From the NCBI RefSeq assembly GCF_018991925.1, contig NW_024720773.1, positions 1,926,947 through 1,990,946 on the forward strand: a DNA stretch of 64,000 nt, written 5' to 3'. The position numbers were made by a program, and so were the translations under genes. This stretch comes from Homarus americanus. Its lineage: Eukaryota; Arthropoda; Malacostraca; Decapoda; Nephropidae. Below, in pieces: positions 1 through 12,648 of the stretch (position 1 is the stretch's first letter; each line of letters opens with the position of its first letter). The notes beneath the pieces were generated by a model that did not search any database, had not been told where the DNA came from, and saw only the letters and a list, made by a program, of their open reading frames with translations.

Positions 1-660
1 CCCTCACAGATGGTGTTATGAGGGACCTCACGTGGTGTAGTAGTTCCCTCACAGATGGTGTTATGAGGGGCATCACTTGGTGTATGAATTGCCTCACAGA
101 TGGTGTTATGAGGGACCTCACGTGGTGTAGTAGTTCCCTTATAGATGGTGTTATGAGGGACCTCACGTGGTGTAGTAGTTCCCTCACAGATGGTGTTATG
201 AGGGGCATCACGTGGTGTAGTAGTTCCCTCACAGATGGTGTTATGAGGGGGCATCACTTGGTGTATGAATTGCCTCGCAGGTGGTGTTATGAGGGACCTC
301 ACGTGGTGTATGAATTGCCTCACAGATGGTGTTATGAGGGACCTCATGTGGTGTAGTAGTTCCCTCACAGATGGTGTTATGAGGGGCATCACTTGGTGTA
401 TGAATTGCCTCGCAGGTGGTGTTATGAGGGACCTCACGTGGTGTATGAATTGCCTCACAGATGGTGTTATGAGGGGCATCACTTGGTGTATGAATTGCCT
501 CACAGATGGTGTTATGAGGGACCTCACGTGGTGTAGTAGTTCCCTTATAGATGGTGTTATGAGGGACCTCACGTGGTGTAGTAGTTCCCTCACATATGGT
601 GTTATGAGGGAACTGATGTGGTGTAGTAATTCCCTCACAGATGGTGTTATATGAGTGAGG
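1..660. repeat. 45-bp minisatellite, about 14 units
   Basis: A tandem array of a 45-bp unit fills the left edge and probably continues outside the window. Two unit versions alternate: one carries CTCACGTGGTGTAGTAG and the other CATCACTTGGTGTATG. Each unit contains CCCTCA and TGAGGG arms 12 bases apart, so each can form a small hairpin, and many units contain the palindrome CACGTG. Because 45 is divisible by three, long open frames run through it on both strands; they are by-products of the repeat. Confidence 0.95.
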
Positions 661-1249
661 TGTGGTCCCAGGCCTTCCTATCGTAGACGGATTAACACAT
701 CGCTGGTTGTTGCTGGGTCTCACAGGCAGTTATCACTGGGTACCTGGGACCTCAGTGTGTGAAGGTTAACTGTCTCGTGTGTTATGGCTCGGCTGTTACT
801 GTTGAGTTGCACTGTTCACCTCTGTTCAACACTGGTTCCGTTCCTTTCCTAAATGAAATTGTAACTTCTGGCGAGAACTTGTTGATATTCCGATGGGGAG
901 GAGGGTTCAGGGGAGGGAGTTGGTATGGGCCAACTTAACAGTTGACCTGGCTGCTCCCAGAGGAGTGCCAGGTACCTCTTGACCCTTGGGTGGTCTTGAC
1001 GATATATGCACTCGTTCTTACACTTAGGACACTTAACTGATGTCGGGAGAACACCATGAAATCTAATAAATGCTATAGCTTGTTAGTTTTTTCCCCAAAA
1101 CTCTCAATCAGCTCCACATAATTGAAGTGACACCCATCACAGACTTCCATGGTCGGAAATAAATTTGAATTTTGAAATATGAGAAACCCAAAATCACAAT
1201 CGAATCTGACCGGGCAAAAAAATACCACGAATTAAACCACAATTCATTT

Positions 1250-1310
1250 TGATTGGTGGAAAAAAAACGCCTTTGATTGGCCGCGTGACGTGTATGGGAA
1301 CGCATGCGAG
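1250..1310. promoter_or_regulatory. Possible promoter: two CCAAT boxes, CRE-like and NRF1-like sites
   Basis: Two inverted CCAAT boxes (ATTGG at 1252-1256 and 1276-1280) lie 24 bp apart. They are followed by GTGACGTG at 1285-1292, which resembles a CRE/ATF site, and CGCATGCG at 1301-1308, the core of an NRF1-type palindrome. This combination is typical of TATA-less housekeeping promoters in animals. No first exon is recognised beside it, so direction and target are unknown. Confidence 0.35.
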
Positions 1311-2162
1311 TGACAATTTATGAAGGGAACAGGCAGAGTGGGAGGTGAGGTAGGGGATAATGGTGGAAGATTAATGGAATAAAATAGATAAAGATTTGGC
1401 AAGTGTTATCTCCGTTATTATACGTTTGCGATGGTAATGTAATAGAAGAAAATTATCTTAAAATTATCTTTTTCGAATATGATAATAGATTTGGGGGTAG
1501 GAAAGTTGTGTGAACTAATACAAAAACTGTACTGCATAAACCTCATCGAGTGAGGTAATTATCGGGCATAATACTCCATTGATTCTGAATTTGGTAATAA
1601 TATAGGACAAACCCGCAAGCGAAATTGATTGAAAGCAATTATATAAACGTCTGATTTTCATTGTTATATTATAGTGGACACTGTTGTAGTTTGTGGAAAT
1701 ATATTAAAAAATGAATATTATAAAAATAAACGCTATTTAACATTAGTGGGTATGGAGAACAAACAAACCTACCTAACCTTACCTAACTTCTCCGGTATAT
1801 TAAACAAAGAACTTACTATGACATGGTGAAATTTGAAGCATTTTCTGGACGTGAGATGATACGGCCACATTGGCAGTATGCAGCCCTGGCGGGTTAGTCC
1901 TATTATATATTAACCACCAATTATTGGTACAGCATGTGTTATCATATACAGTAATAAGTCTCTGTATTAAGCCTCCATTAATCTTCACTCAATAAATTCA
2001 ATTCAGGGTAAATTTATAATAGTGAACCGTTCTCTCTTTGGGTATTAGAAATATGGGTAAAAATCCAACCTAACCTAATCAGGGAGGTCTACTTGATAAG
2101 GTTAGGTTAGATAGAATGGCGCACTAATATAAAGTGACCAAATAATTATTATAATGTTGAAC

Positions 2163-2207
2163 GTAAAAACAACAATAATAATAATAATTATTATTATTAT
2201 TTTTATA
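2163..2207. repeat. AAT/ATT microsatellite, inverted
   Basis: A run of AAT triplets turns into ATT triplets, giving a short AT-only inverted repeat that could form a hairpin. Confidence 0.8.
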
Positions 2208-2604
2208 ATAACTAATAACAATAATGTACTTACAATAATAATAATGTTTTTAATGGAATTTCAACATAATTTGTATTATTATAGAAGGTAATGGTTGTAT
2301 TATAATTTTATTTTGACCTTTTCCTCATCACCAAACAATGTCCAAGAGCCATACCTTAACCTAACCAAACACTGTGTTATGTGTGTAATGAAACCGAGTT
2401 TGCCAGTACATAACTAAGTTCTTATAACTGTCCTACAGCAATACTGTACAATAGTATTTGAAACAAATCGATACAACAAAATTTGATTAAAGAATACTGA
2501 AACACAGATGGAACATTTAGGCAGAATGATAGTACAGTACAGAAATTCTTTATCCATAAAGCATTACATCCCTTATATATACATTAGTACATGAGAACAA
2601 TATA

Positions 2605-3605
2605 CCAGTACTGTACTGTACAGTAAACTCTCAGCACCCACCAGTACTGTACTGTACAGTAAACTCCCAGCACCCACCAGTACTGTACTGTACAGTAAAC
2701 TCTCAGCACCCACCAGTACTGTACTGTATAGTAAACTCCCAGCACCCACCAGTACTGTACTGTACAGTAAACTCTCAGCACCCACCAGTACTGTACTGTA
2801 CAGTAAACTCTCAGCACCCACCAGTACTGTACTGTACAGTAAACTCTCAGCACCCACCAGTACTGTACTGTACAGTAAACTCTCAGCACCCACCAGTACT
2901 GTACTGTACAGTAAACTCTCAGCACCCACCAGTACTGTACTGTACAGTAAACTCTCAGCACCCACCAGTACTGTACTGTACAGTAAACTCTCAGCACCCA
3001 CCAGTACTGTACTGTACTGTACAGTAAACTCAGCACCCACTATACTGTACTGTACAGTAAAACTCTCAGCACCCACCAGTACTCTGTACTGAAGCAGTAA
3101 ACTTCTCAGCACCCACCAGTACTGTATCACTACTGTAGGTAAACTCAGTACTCCACCAGTACTGTACTGTACAGTAAACTCTCAGCACCCACCTGTAGTA
3201 CTGTACTGTACAGTAAACTCCCCAGCACTCCACCAGTACTGTACTGTACAAACCTCAGCACTCCACCAGTACTGGTATCACTGTATAGTAAACTCCCAGT
3301 ACTGTACTGTACAGTAAACCCCAGCACCCACCAGCATTGCACTGTACAGTAAACCAGCACCCACCAGTACTGTACTGTACAGTAAACTCCCAGCACCCAC
3401 CAGTACTCACTGTACAGTAACCTCAGCACCCACCAGTACTGTACTGTACTGTACAGTAAACTCTCAGCACCCACCAGTACTGTACTGTACAGTAAACTCT
3501 CAGCACCCACCAGTACTGTACTGTACAGTAAACTCTCAGCACCCACCAGTACTGTACTGTACAGTAAACTCTCAGCACCCACCAGTACTGTACTCTAAAC
3601 TCTTA
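2605..3605. repeat. 36-bp minisatellite, about 27 units
   Basis: The unit reads CCAGTACTGTACTG, then TACAGTAAACTCTC, then AGCACCCA. The left part (about 2605-3030) and right end (about 3440-3600) are very regular, while 3040-3440 has units with small insertions and deletions. Each unit holds the perfect 12-bp palindrome TACTGTACAGTA. The long frames on the minus strand (VGAESLLYSTVL type) come from the 36-bp period and are not genes. Confidence 0.95.
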
Positions 3606-4462
3606 GATGCCTGCGTCAGCACCTACCATCTTCTCATGTTGTAAAAATAAAATTAGAAAAGGAAAAACAAAATTTGTAACTTGGTATTTAGTTTGTGTAA
3701 ATCAAAACCTGGGATAGTAAAATGTGTAGCCACAGGTTTTCATGTAACTTGATCATTGTAAATTGTGTACTGTACCTTACACAGAGGTGCAATAACTGTA
3801 CATACACAACACCACTGTGGTTGAGACTGGCATCATAACTGTACATCATAACAAACATTTACAGAAGGGTGAGCTCCACTGTTAAGCGGCAGTGGTCACA
3901 CCAGCCTGGTCCATCAGTATTGGTGGATTTGGGAGGGTTTTGCTACTCCGCCTTCACTGGACAGTTACCAGTGGATGCTGAAAAGTAATGAGAAACTTTA
4001 GTATCCTTCCCTATTAAAATAAAAAAAAAAAATTTTCAGGTACATGATAATAATAATAAATGTACTGGTATGCCAAATTAATATTTAGAAATACAAATCT
4101 ATTGTTAAGCATTAATTTATCGGGCAACACTCACTTAACCGTTGATGATAAACAACACCCACAGTGGCCAGCTTGTGTTGTGCTACAAACATTTTATCAT
4201 GGAGCAACACATTTCTTAGTCTTAAGAGACAGTACTGTACTTGGTTTGCTTTAGTAAGTTAGGCAGGAAGATATTTTGGTGTCAAATTACTCATAGTTAC
4301 TGTGGCTGAATTGTTAAAAAAATTATATAAAGTAAGACCTTCATGGGGTGGACTATATGGCTAGTCCAACTTATATGCTGCCCTTAATTTCAACCACCAT
4401 TTTGCTGAAAAAAATCTCATCCAAAAATAAAATGAAAGTTAATAATATTTATTTAGTGTGTG
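3606..4462. other. Non-coding, no feature recognised
   Basis: AT-rich sequence with a poly-A/T tract near 4017-4035. No frame shows family motifs and no transposon ends were seen. Confidence 0.5.
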
Positions 4463-5881
4463 CAGGAAAGTCTCCCATAACGACTGTTCTACTGGTAATG
4501 ACGATTCATATTTGAGACCCTGGTTAATTTAGGACCCAATTTAATTTACGCCTTTATTTTCTTCGTATTTATGACGAAAATAGAATAAAAAAAATCATAT
4601 AAATAATAATTAAATCCCTATGGGTATTATACAAAAAAATATAAAAAATAAACCCACCTTGCGCACGGAGGCTGCTGGGCTTGTGAGTGGTGACGCCAGC
4701 ATCCCTAGTATAAACACTCGCAGCTTGGCGGGCCCTTTGTTTTCACACATCTGAACAGGAGAAAAACTTTCTCAGGTTTCTTACAGCATTTTTGTGTCCC
4801 TATTCAACATGAGCAAGAGAACAAGTGATAGTAGTGTTGTTTCAAAAGCTAATAGAAAGTGTCTAAGCTTAGCCGAGAAACTAGATGTGTTAAAACGATA
4901 TGAAAAAGGTGAGAGGTCTGTGGATATTATAGGAGCAAGCAATGAACATATTTTCTGAAGTGGATCCATTAACAGAACAAAGCATTAAAATTTAAATAAA
5001 TGCAAATGACCTCTACATAAAGATGTATAATAAGAAAATAAAGCAGCTGTGTAAGGTTCTTTCAAGAGCCTTATTATTCGAAGGCCTAAACCATCAACTT
5101 CAGCTACACCATCAAATTCAGCATCATAAGCAGCTTCAACAACAACTTTTTCAGCAACAGTTTTATGGAAAGCTACAGCTTCAGCCAGAGTTGAACCTGA
5201 TGACTTCTTCATATGAGTAAAAACTCGCACTATATTCATTGTCTGCCCTTATGTTTTAGACTTTACCACCATTGTTGAGTAAAATTTTTGTTTTACATTC
5301 GTAAATATTATTTTAAACATATATGAACAGTAAATAAGTGTTGCTTTCATATTCGTATGTTGAGAAATGACGATATGTTTTCACATGTACGCACTTACTG
5401 TTTATACGTTGGCGTTCCCAATCGTCTCGATTTATTTCTCTACCATTAATGGTTAGCTACTTCTATTGTTCCATTTATTAACATTAAATAACATTACTTA
5501 AAACATACATACAGGTATTAAATTTTTTACATTAAGTTCACTACAGGTACAACCAGGGTCTTATTTTCTTCAGTTTCTTATGTAGAACCATCGTCACGGG
5601 TGTAAACACTAACGAAAACAATGCCGTCTTGTCTCCTCTTGTGTGTTTTAATATTCTATGTATTATTAATAAATTGTATTGTTCATTTCACAGATATAAA
5701 CATTAATTCAATCAAATACATGTTCAGCAATAAACAATAATGAATCTTTTGTACATATTTTTAATAAGATAAATGATGCGGTTTCCTTAAAAACGCACAT
5801 ATATGTTGGCGTTCTCAATCCATCTCGCTTTTTTTCTTTGCCATTAGTGGTTAGCTACTTCTATTGTTCCATTTACAGGTA

Positions 5882-8465
5882 CAGTGGTCCCTCGGTTAAC
5901 GAGCACAATCCGTTCCAGCAGGTTGCTCGTTAACCGAAACCATTGTTTCAATGGGTTTTTGGGTAATTGGTTCCAGCTCACCGAAAATTGCCTAAATTCA
6001 ACAAAAATGGTAGAAAAGTTCACTTACTTTGAGGTGTGTATGTAGAAGGCTCCTGGATGATGATGATGATGATGTGCATTTGAAGTGGGAGGTGGAGGAG
6101 GAGAAGGGAGAAGAGAAGGAAGTGGAGGTGGAGGAGAAGCATTTTACTGCTTCTTGGAAGGTGAGTCACCTTCCATGAAAATGTCAGGAACCTCTGGACT
6201 GACAGATTCTCCACCATGAACATCCTCTCTCTTCTTGAAGTGGAAGGCTGAGGGATAGCATCTTGTTCCCTCTGCCTTTTACTGAAGAAAGTGTCAATTG
6301 TGGTCTGTGGGGCATCTGTCCTCCTCACCATTAACTTATGTTTAAAGGAGACCACTGAGTCCTCAACATGACACAAAGTTAGTTTAGTTTTTTCCACATC
6401 TGGGTGCTTTGAAGCCAGTTCCCTGAACTTCTCCCAGTAGTAAATCACATCTTTCAACTGTTTAGCTGACATACGGTCATCACTTTCAATTTCCTCCTCA
6501 CCACTGTCAGCCTCTACCTGTAACATCTCATCCAGTTGCTTCAAGTCATCAGGAGTAAGTTCCTCCTCATGAGACATCACAAGCTCTTCCACATCCTCCT
6601 CCTCCACTTCAAGGCCCAATGACTAACCAATGGACACACTCTCCTGGTCCAACTCTGTTTCTTCCTCAAATCCCTCAAAATCATGGACTACTGATGGCCA
6701 CAGTGCTTTCCATAAAGAATTGAGGGATCTACTGGAGACTTCTTGCCATGATGACACAATCAATTTTACAGCCTCCAGGATGTTGAATTGTGTCTTCCAG
6801 AACTGTTTCAGTGTTAGTTCAGGATCAGTGGAAGTTGCCTGATGACACCTAAACATTTTCTTCATGTACAACTTCTTGAAGTTGCTGATCACATTCTGGT
6901 CCATTGGCTGTATGATTGATGTAGTGTTTGGAGGCAAAAACAACACTTTCACAAAGTCAAATTGATACTCCAAATTGCTGGCAAGGTCAGGGTCATGACC
7001 AGGAGCATTATCCATGAGGAGAAGAGCCTTTAAAGGGAGTTTATTGGTGGTTAGGTAGCTCTTGACAGAAGGGCAAAACACATCAACAGCCCATTCATTA
7101 AAGAGCTGTCTTGTCACTCATGCCTTACGGTTGGACTTCCAATAAACTCCAAGCTTTGTTCTTACCACTTTCTGTTGCTTGAACACCCTGGGGTTTTCAG
7201 AGTGGTAGACAAGCATAGACTTCAGTCGGAAATGCCCTGAAGCATTGGCACCAAGCAATAGAGTGAGACGGTCTTTCATGGGTTTATGCCCAGGTAAAGA
7301 GGCTTCATCTCTGGTGATGAATGTTCTTTTGGGCATCTTTTTCCAGAACAGCACAGTTTTGTCCACATTAAACACTTGCTGTGGAAGATAATTTTCTTCT
7401 TCCATCAGTTCTTTAAATTCATCTAAAAACTTTGCTGCCCCTTCCTTATCAGCACTCGCAGCATCACCATGCCTAACACTGAAAATGTCGCTTCTTTTCT
7501 TAAATTTTTCGAACCAGCCTTTGCTGGCCCGAAAATCTTCAAATTCTGTGCCTGAAGAACCAGGTTGATCTGTCTTTAAATGTTCGTAAATCTCCCTGGC
7601 TCTTTCACAAATGAATTCAGTAGAAACTGAATCACCTTTCATCTGTTTTTCCCTAATCCAGATGATAAGTAACCTCTCAGTTTCTGTGATTAGGGATCTA
7701 CTTTTAAACACTTGTAGATTTGTCTCTCACTTTCACTTCTTTAAATTTGTCTTTCTGTGCAAGAATTGTCGACACAGTTGATGTCGACATGCCATATTCT
7801 TTGCATAGTGCATTTGTTCTAATGCCTTGTCATGTTTTTTTATAATTTCCTGCTTGGTTTGGATTGAAATAGCTTTTCTTGATCTCTTAGGCTCCATGCT
7901 GGATTCAAACAATGTCATCACGTGTTTTTCAAAGTTAAACTTGTTGTAAATAAAGAATATTTTCTTTAAAATAACACTGCATTGCGCTATATATTGTCAA
8001 TATGTAAAATAAATTTCAAAACGACCAATAATTTGCTTGGAAACACAGAAAAAAAGCGTTTAGTTGAGTCTCAAGCAAGATGTTACCTCCAGTGAAAACA
8101 GAGAGAGACTAACGCCTGTTTGCTGTGTTAAGAGGCTGGATGCCTCGCATTAAACTAGTCACTTTACCTTCAATTATGTTCAATAATTGTTAAAATGACT
8201 AAAAAAATGAATATTAAACATTTAAAATTATTGAATAGTATAAACTTCTTGATATATACTAAAATAGTAAGGAATTTAAGCCCTAGAGCCGATTTATGTA
8301 TTGGCGGACTAATACTACAGATGGTTGACCGGCCAGTGCAAGCGAAAACATGTTGAGGTCGGCTCGTAAGAAACTCGTTAACCGAGGGGTTGCTCGTTAA
8401 CCGAATTTAAGAATCTTATGGGAGGCAGCTTGTTAACCGAAATCTCGTTAACCGAGGGACCACTG
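5882..8465 (-). mobile_element. Tigger transposon family A, copy 1 (2.58 kb)
   Basis: Inverted ends CAGTGGTCCCTCGGTT and its complement bound the element. The left flank is TA and the right flank CA, a mutated TA target duplication. It lies inside family B copy 1: the B sequence on both sides joins smoothly across the insertion when compared with the neighbouring repeat unit near 5470. Its transposase gene runs on the minus strand. CAGT ends, TA duplication and the DDD transposase place it in the Tigger branch of Tc1/mariner/pogo. Confidence 0.95.
6144..7897 (-). pseudogene. Tigger-type transposase, broken
   Basis: Reads in order: an N-terminal helix-turn-helix beginning MEPKRSRKAISIQTKQEII; a CENPB-type DNA-binding region (SVSTEFICERAREIYEHL); then the DDE catalytic domain with FNVDKT, MDNAPGHD and IQPMDQN supplying the three aspartates; then an acidic tail and QTTIDTFF near the C-terminus. 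This is the TIGD1/Tigger1 type. Breaks: a frameshift in the helix-turn-helix part near 7720-7830, an in-frame TGA at 7118-7120 where a Trp is expected, and another frame break near 6620. The start was chosen at the ATG of MEPKRSRK. A human-like TIGD1 is about 590 residues, similar to this span. Confidence 0.9.
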
Positions 8466-8937
8466 CATTAACATTAAATGACGTTACTTAAACCATACAT
8501 ATTCATTTTTTTTTATTAATTTTACTACAGGTACAACCAGGGTCTTATTTTCTTCAGTTTCTTATGTAGAACTATCGTCCCGGACTCCTGGGTTTAAACA
8601 CTAATGTAAACAATGGCGTCCCATCTCCTCTTGTGTGACCATATTATTATTCATTTATATTATATAAGGTGCATTCAGCAACATTATTTAAAGAATGTAG
8701 TTTGCAATTTTCATTAATTGTATTGTTTTGGGGGGAAAAGAGAGTAAAAAGCCACACAAAAGATATAAAAAGGTCACACTTGGGAACACATCTCATAATT
8801 ATTGCTTTATTTTATTGGTAATTAATGATTCGCAATACAATGATTCACCTTACACTGCAATATTGGGGGACACACTACCGTCATTAATCGAGGCTTTACT
8901 GTACTTACATTGTAGCAGATGAATCCTGATGACCTTT

Positions 8938-9259
8938 GAGTAATATCTCTGTTAGCTGGAATTCCCCTTAACTGGAACTCTCTTATAGCCGGAATTGAAA
9001 TTTTATCGGAAAATCATTCCCAAATCTAGAATTTTCTGGAAAATTCTAGCTTTGGGAATGATTTTCTGGACAATTTTCCCGATACCCGGAAAATTCTGGG
9101 GGTGGGGGATTTTTTCGGCTTTCTGAGATGAAATAATGCATCATTCTGGAATGTTCCTGGGATGAGGGATTTTTTTGGGCTTTGAGAGAATCTTCTCGAT
9201 ACCCAGAAATACCTTACTATCTCCTTCCCAGATTGTTCCGGCTAATGGGGATATCACTG
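8938..9259. mobile_element. MITE D, copy 1 (322 bp)
   Basis: The right end GGGGATATCACTG plus TA matches the left end of the second copy at 37869 (CAGTGATATCTCC). The left end here is worn (GAGTAATATCTC). The interior is made of repeated TTTTCCGG/CCGGAAAA motifs in both orientations, so the whole element folds back on itself. CAGT ends and TA targets suggest mobilisation by a pogo/Tigger transposase. It carries no gene. Confidence 0.8.
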
Positions 9260-10242
9260 TATTTAGTTTATATTTATCTGTACAGTTACACTTAAATCAA
9301 GCATTTATTTCTTGTTGTAATCAGTCAGAATTGAGGATGTGAGGTGACAGGTCAGGGGTTACCACCAATTCTGACTGAGGTGTTGGGTGAATGATGGCAA
9401 ACCCACAGACCCTAGGCCGCAGTGTTTCTCAAACTGGGGGTCACGGCAATATTTTAGTGGGGCCATGGCGGGCTAGTGTAAGTAGTATATGTTTGGAGAA
9501 AATGTGGAAATTCCGATTCAACTTTTTTTTTTTACTTGGCCGTGTTAGGGGAGAAGTATTTTATTGTTATTATTTTATTTTTTGTCATTGTGTGTAATCA
9601 TAATACCCGTACGGTACAGTTTACACAGTATGGTGCAGCGGCTAGTTTTTCATTTCCAACGGATTCGCTCAGATTGCACGATTCTAGTTCCTGTCAGCAG
9701 GGTGAAGGGCACTGGACTGGGTCACTGATCTCACATGTTCTTTACATGTTTGTGTGTCATCGCTTCACAAGTGGTGATCAGACCGAATGTTCTCAGTCTG
9801 GTTCAAGATATCATTAGGAAAATATGTGAGTGGACTGTATGTGTGATTGCATAGGCATTTTATGTATGTTTACATACAGTATGTATGTACAGTAAAGCCT
9901 CTGATAACACCGGTTCAACCAACAATTTTTCATATTTAAGACCCTAGTTAATTTAGGACCCAATTAAATTTACGTCCTTATTTCATTCGTGTTTACGACG
10001 AAAATATAATAGAAATAAAATAATATTTTCATATAAATAATAACTAAATCCTGATATGTATTATAAAAAAATACTGTAAAAAAAAAGATCGCCTTGTGCA
10101 AAGAAGCTGCCTGGCTAATGAGTGGTAATGCGCATCACCAGTAAACAACAGTCGGAGCTTAGCGGGCCTTTTGTTTTCACGCATCTGAACAGGAGAAATA
10201 CTTTCTCAGGTTTCTTACAACATTTTTGAGTCCCTATTCAAC

Positions 10243-12089
10243 ATGAGCAAGTGATGGTAGTGCTGGTTCAAAAGATAAAAGAAAGTGTATAAGCTTAGCC
10301 GAGAAACTAGATGTGTTAAAATGATATGAAAAAGGCGAGAGGTCTGGATATTTCGCGTGCTTTGAGGATGCCGGAATCAACAGTGAAAACTATCCGTAGA
10401 AATGGGGAAAAATTAAAGAAAGTGCTCTGTTTACAACTCCGTTAAGTGCAAATAAAGTTTGTCAAAGCAGGAGTGGGGTTGTGGAAGAAATGGAGAGACT
10501 TTTAAGAACCTGTACCCTGTATATGGATTGAAGACAAAAATCAGAAGCATACTCCATTGAGCACTATAATTATTCAAACAAAAGCCCTAGCATTGTTTAA
10601 TGATATTAAAAATTCAAGTAAAAGGGGAAGCGCTAAAACAGAAAAGTTCAGTATGAGTCAAGGCTGTTATGCTAGGTTTAAAGAACGCCACGGATTACAT
10701 AATTTAAAAGTCACTGGTGAGGCCGCAAGTGGTGATTCATCTGCTGCTAATGCTTATCCAGAAGAACTATGCAAATTAATCGAGGAATGCGGCTACTTGC
10801 CCAGTCAAGTTTTTAACGTTGATGAAACTGGACTACCTGTATTGGAGGAGAATGCCTTCCCGGACATTTATTTCCATGGATGAAAAAGCTGCCCCAGGAT
10901 TCAAAGCAGCCAAAGATCATATCACACTCCTCTTGGGTGGTAATGCAGAAGGTGACTTTAAACTCAAACCTCTCGCTGTATATCACTCTGAGAATCCTAG
11001 AGCATTCAAAGGTGTGTGTAAACAAACTTTACCAGTAATTTGGCAGTCAAACAGTAAAGCATGGATGACAATGACTCTTTTTGTTGATTGGTTCAAAAAA
11101 TATTTTTGCCCAGCGTTAAAGGAATATTGTGCCAAGAAAAACATAACACACAAGGCACTGCTTGTATTAGATAATGCTCCAGGCCACCCAGCTCACCTAC
11201 TTGAATTGTCTGAACATGTACAAGTCATTATTCCTGCACCGAATACCACGTCCATGCTTCAACCTATGGACCAAGGGGTTATCTCATCAATGGACCAAGG
11301 CGTTATCTCATCATTTAAGGTCTATTATTTATGCCGTGCTATGTCTCAACTGATTGGAGGAACAGCTGGTGCTGGAATGCCGTCCATAAAAGAATTTTGG
11401 CGTAGATATCATATTCTAAAGGCTGTTAAAAACATTGGACAGTCATGGAAGGAAGTAACAGACGACAACATGAATGATGTGTGGAGGAAATTGTGGCCGG
11501 AATGTGTAAAAACCTTCAAAGGTTTTCAGGAAACCATGCCAAACACTTAAAGAAATATTGTTGAGCTTGCCAAGCACATTGTAGGATTTGAAAAAGTTGA
11601 TGAAGAAAATGTTCAGGAGCTGTTAAACAGTCACGAAGAAGACCTAACCAACGAAGAACTTATACAACTTGAACGACACGACCGGACCACAAACACACCA
11701 ACAGATACCCCCTACCTCATCTCACAAATGTATGACTAAGTGTTTGGCAGAAGCATTTGCTCACATGGAGCAAGGAATGAACATATTTTCTGAAGTGGAT
11801 CCATTAACAGAACGAAGTAGTATTAAAATACACGGACGTGAAAAATGCATATGACCTCTACATAAAGATGTATAATGAGAATACTAAGGCAGCTGTGCAA
11901 GGTTCTTCAGACAATTTTATTATTCAAAGGACTAAACCATCAACTTTGGCTACACCATCAACATCAACTACAGCATCAACATCAGCATCTTCAGCTACAG
12001 CTACAGCATCTACTTCAGCTACATCAACATCAGCTACAGCATCAAATTCAGCAACTATAGGTTCAGTAACAGCTATGGCAACATTATAG
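10243..12089 (+). pseudogene. Family B transposase (Tigger/jerky-like), broken
   Basis: From the ATG at 10243 the N-terminus (SLAEKLDVLK) is hit at once by stops. The CENPB-like part is readable at 10430-10830. A one-base shift follows FNVDETGL near 10840. The catalytic part continues to 11550 with LVLDNAPGHP and LQPMDQGVI supplying the second and third aspartates. An exact 8-codon duplication repeats MDQGVISS, so the third catalytic block occurs twice. A stop at 11548-11550 separates the acidic part (LLNSHEEDL) from a Ser/Thr/Ala-rich tail open at 11838-12089 that is coded by TCA/ACA/GCA triplets. It is clearly homologous to, but different from, Tigger A. Confidence 0.85.
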
Positions 12090-12648
12090 AAAGCTACAGC
12101 TTCAGCCAGAGTTGAACCTGATGACTTGTCAACTTCGTCATCCGAGTAAAAACTCGCACAACAACATTGGCTGTCCTTATGTTTTCAACTTTACCGCCAT
12201 TGGTGAGTAGAATTTTTTATAAATTCAGAAACATTAACTAAAACATATATGAACAGTATTAAGTGTTGCTTTCATATTCTTATGTAGAGTAATGACGATA
12301 TGTTTTCACATGCGCGCACTTACATACGTTGGCAGTTTTATAGTAGAACCAGTCAGTCACGTGTGTTAACATTAACGAAAACAATTGCGTCTCGTCTCCT
12401 CGTGTGTGTTTTAATAATCTACATATTATTAATGAATTGTATGGTTCATTTTGCACACATTAACATTAATTCAATCAAAAAGACAATCAGTAATAAACAA
12501 TAATGAATCTTTTGCCCATAAGAAAAATGACGCTGTTTACACGATTGTGCACGTATGAAAGTTGGCCTTCTGCAGTCTCACTTTTTTCTTTACCATCAGT
12601 GGTTACTTCTACTGTACATTCATTAAATAACATTTTTTTTTTACGTTA

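Larger units (their letters stand above)
661..2604. other. AT-rich non-coding stretch
   Basis: I see no convincing gene here. It holds a promoter-like cluster near 1250-1310, short CCTAACCT-type runs near 1770 and 2100, and an AAT/ATT tract near 2165-2205. The small frames present lack family motifs or codon bias. Confidence 0.6.
4463..8901 (+). mobile_element. Tigger/pogo-like element family B, copy 1, internally deleted, with nested Tigger A
   Basis: The left end (CAGGAAAGTCTCCC) is a worn version of the family end CAGTAAAGCCTC; the right end is GAGGCTTTACTG followed by TA. Without the 2.6-kb insertion at 5882-8465 the element is about 1.85 kb. It keeps the start of the transposase gene (ATG near 4809, reading SLAEKLDVLKRYEKGER) and then jumps, near 4930, to the end of the gene, losing the whole catalytic part. 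The 3' half contains tandem units of about 400 bp (unit starts near 5400 and 5800). It cannot move by itself and would need transposase from a complete relative. Confidence 0.85.

Noticed and set aside
1..660. CRISPR-like array of regular repeats
   Set aside because: Units are contiguous with no unique spacers, and the genome is eukaryotic.
18..723. Several 110-160 codon frames on both strands
   Set aside because: They follow the 45-bp minisatellite; the period is a multiple of three.
1108..1305. Short minus-strand frame beside the promoter-like cluster
   Set aside because: No known motif, AT-driven composition, and no conserved partner.
1765..2110. Interstitial telomere repeats (CCTAA)
   Set aside because: Only two or three imperfect units at each place, too short to call.
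2573..3582. Frames of 145-185 codons with VGAESLLYST repeats
   Set aside because: They come from the 36-bp minisatellite.
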